DNA of 12,677 nucleotides from JBASRP01 sp044866075 (GTDB taxonomy: Bacteria; Actinomycetota; AC-67), in assembly GCA_044866075.1 (NCBI GenBank), contig JBIOTQ010000012.1, forward strand, positions 1 to 12,677, read 5' to 3'. Positions 11,656 through 12,677 of the stretch are shown here, one piece after another. The position numbers and the translations under genes were made by a program. Position 1 is the first letter of the stretch. Each line of letters begins with the position of its first letter. Under the pieces are notes generated by a model that did no database searches, was not told the origin of the DNA, and saw only the letters and a program-made list of their open reading frames with translations.

Positions 11656-12677
11656 ATGGAAGCCGCGCTTCAGCCGATCGTCGACCTCGCCACCGGGCGT
11701 GTCGTCGGGGCGGAAGCGCTGGCGCGCTTCTCCGACCGCCGGTCTCCCGATCTCCACTTCGCCGAGGCCGAAGGGAAGGGCGTTCGGACCGAGCTCGAGC
11801 TCGACGCCGTCCGGACGGCGCTCGCGCGTCTCGGCGAGCTTCCGGTGAGCGCCTACCTCACGGTGAACGTCTCGCCGTCGACGGCGATCTCGCCCCGTCT
11901 GGCCGCGTTGCTCGGCGCCGCACCGGCGCATCGCATCGTCCTCGAGCTGACGGAGCACGCGCCGGTCGAAGACTATCCGGCCCTCGAAGCCGCCCTGTCC
12001 TCGCTGCGCGACCGCGGCGTCCGCATCGCGGTCGACGACGCGGGCGCCGGCTTCGCGAACATGCGCCACGTCCTGGCGCTCCGCCCCGATGTCTTGAAGC
12101 TCGACATCAGCATTACCCACGGGATCAACGGAGACGTCCGCCGGCGCGAGCTCGTGCGCGCGCTGGTGTCCTTCTCCCGCGCAACGGGCTGCACGCTCGT
12201 CGCCGAAGGCATCGAGACCGAAGACGAGCTCGACGCCGTCCGCGCGCTCGGCGTGCGGTGCGGGCAAGGCTTCCGTCTCGGCCGGCCGGAACGTGAGGTG
12301 GCCGGACCGTGGCAGATCGCGCTGCCGCCGATGCGCTGGCGGCCCGGCCGCGTCCGGCCGTCCACCCGTTCGGCGAGCAACACGCGTCGGGCGCCGCTGC
12401 ACAGACTCCTTCGCCCGGCGAGCGTGCTTCTCGCGGCCGCGATCGCGTGGCCGGGTATCGCTGCCTCGGTCGCGGGCCTGAAGGTGCCGTCCCCGGGAGC
12501 CGTGCGTGCTCCCGCCGCGGAGTCGCGCACGGACTCTGGGGGGTCCACGCAGACTCGTTCGACGGCGCCGTGGCCCGCGGCCAACCAATCCGTCACGACG
12601 GTCGTCACCCGCACGGCGCCGGTCGGCCGAGCGACGACGATCGCGCGGACGACGACGCAGACGGTTGCCGAGACGCC
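11656..12677 (+). CDS. EAL-domain c-di-GMP phosphodiesterase-like protein with C-terminal membrane helix (3' end missing)
   Basis: At least 340 residues, open at the right edge. Residues 1 to about 215 are an EAL domain, which hydrolyses cyclic di-GMP to pGpG. It starts directly at the domain (QPIVDL, then EAL at 20-22). Expected active-site residues are all there: E20, N71 (VNVSP), E97 (ELTE), D127 and D128 (DDAGAG), K148 (KLD), E184 and E187 (AEGIE), and Q204 (GQGF.LGRP), so it is probably active. An Arg-rich linker (about 216-250) leads to a hydrophobic helix at about 254-276 (PASVLLAAAIAWPGIAASVAGL). A Ser/Thr/Pro-rich stretch with TTVVTRTAP and RTTTQT follows and should be outside the cell. 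This order, enzyme first and then membrane helix and outer tail, is the reverse of the common sensor-first layout. No GGDEF domain is visible upstream. ATG at 11656 has GAGGAG six bases upstream. Confidence 0.88.
   Translation, partial: MEAALQPIVDLATGRVVGAEALARFSDRRSPDLHFAEAEGKGVRTELELDAVRTALARLGELPVSAYLTVNVSPSTAISPRLAALLGAAPAHRIVLELTEHAPVEDYPALEAALSSLRDRGVRIAVDDAGAGFANMRHVLALRPDVLKLDISITHGINGDVRRRELVRALVSFSRATGCTLVAEGIETEDELDAVRALGVRCGQGFRLGRPEREVAGPWQIALPPMRWRPGRVRPSTRSASNTRRAPLHRLLRPASVLLAAAIAWPGIAASVAGLKVPSPGAVRAPAAESRTDSGGSTQTRSTAPWPAANQSVTTVVTRTAPVGRATTIARTTTQTVAET

Noticed and set aside
1..12677. CRISPR arrays, tRNA genes, transposases, phage genes or integration sites
   Set aside because: No regularly spaced repeats, tRNA-like cloverleaf, transposase or integrase frame, or att-like repeats at element ends were seen. 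Base composition is even across the window.

Overview
The window looks like chromosomal DNA of a high-GC Gram-positive bacterium, most probably an uncultured or little-studied Actinomycetota. The signs are very GC-rich third codon positions, many GTG starts, leaderless TAGRCT-type promoters, a permease-ATPase fusion of a kind seen in Actinomycetota, Thr-rich exported linkers, and an ECF42-type sigma factor. I cannot name a genus. No tRNA, rRNA, CRISPR array, insertion sequence or phage gene was seen. No gene-free stretch exceeds 300 bases.

Left part (1-1784): the 3' portion of an ECF42-type sigma factor with a C-terminal TPR-like region, cut by the window edge. It is followed by a two-gene iron-storage unit, bfd (bacterioferritin-associated [2Fe-2S] ferredoxin) and bfr (bacterioferritin), which overlap by 4 bases (ATGA). 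The bfd GTG start lies 6 bases after a TAGGCT -10 box, so its mRNA is probably leaderless. The box shares its TAG with the sigma-factor stop codon.

Minus-strand gene (1786-3369): a 527-residue exported Cys-containing protein of unknown function. It converges on bfr with one base between the stops and diverges from the transporter operon across a 174-base regulatory gap.

Central operon (3544-10353): a branched-chain-amino-acid-type (HAAT/Liv) ABC importer: lipoprotein solute-binding protein, LivH-like permease, a LivM-LivG fusion (permease plus ATPase), and LivF-like ATPase. Two unrecognised genes follow with small gaps: a 523-residue exported protein with a C-terminal membrane anchor, and a 119-residue protein with two membrane helices and a cytoplasmic helical tail. 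The overlaps and tight spacing suggest co-transcription, so the two may be accessory or envelope partners of the importer. The LivG half has lost the ABC signature motif while LivF keeps it, so one of the two composite ATP sites may be inactive.

Right part (10380-12677): an aldo/keto reductase with an intact catalytic tetrad and its own leaderless promoter, then a 235-base gap packed with overlapping inverted repeats. Last is an EAL-domain (c-di-GMP phosphodiesterase-like) protein with all metal and catalytic residues. Unusually, a membrane helix and a Thr/Ser-rich tail follow the EAL domain; the gene runs off the window.

The best candidates for something new are the two accessory genes of the importer operon, the EAL protein with its C-terminal membrane tail, the degenerate LivG signature, and the bacterioferritin with Asp in place of a ferroxidase His.
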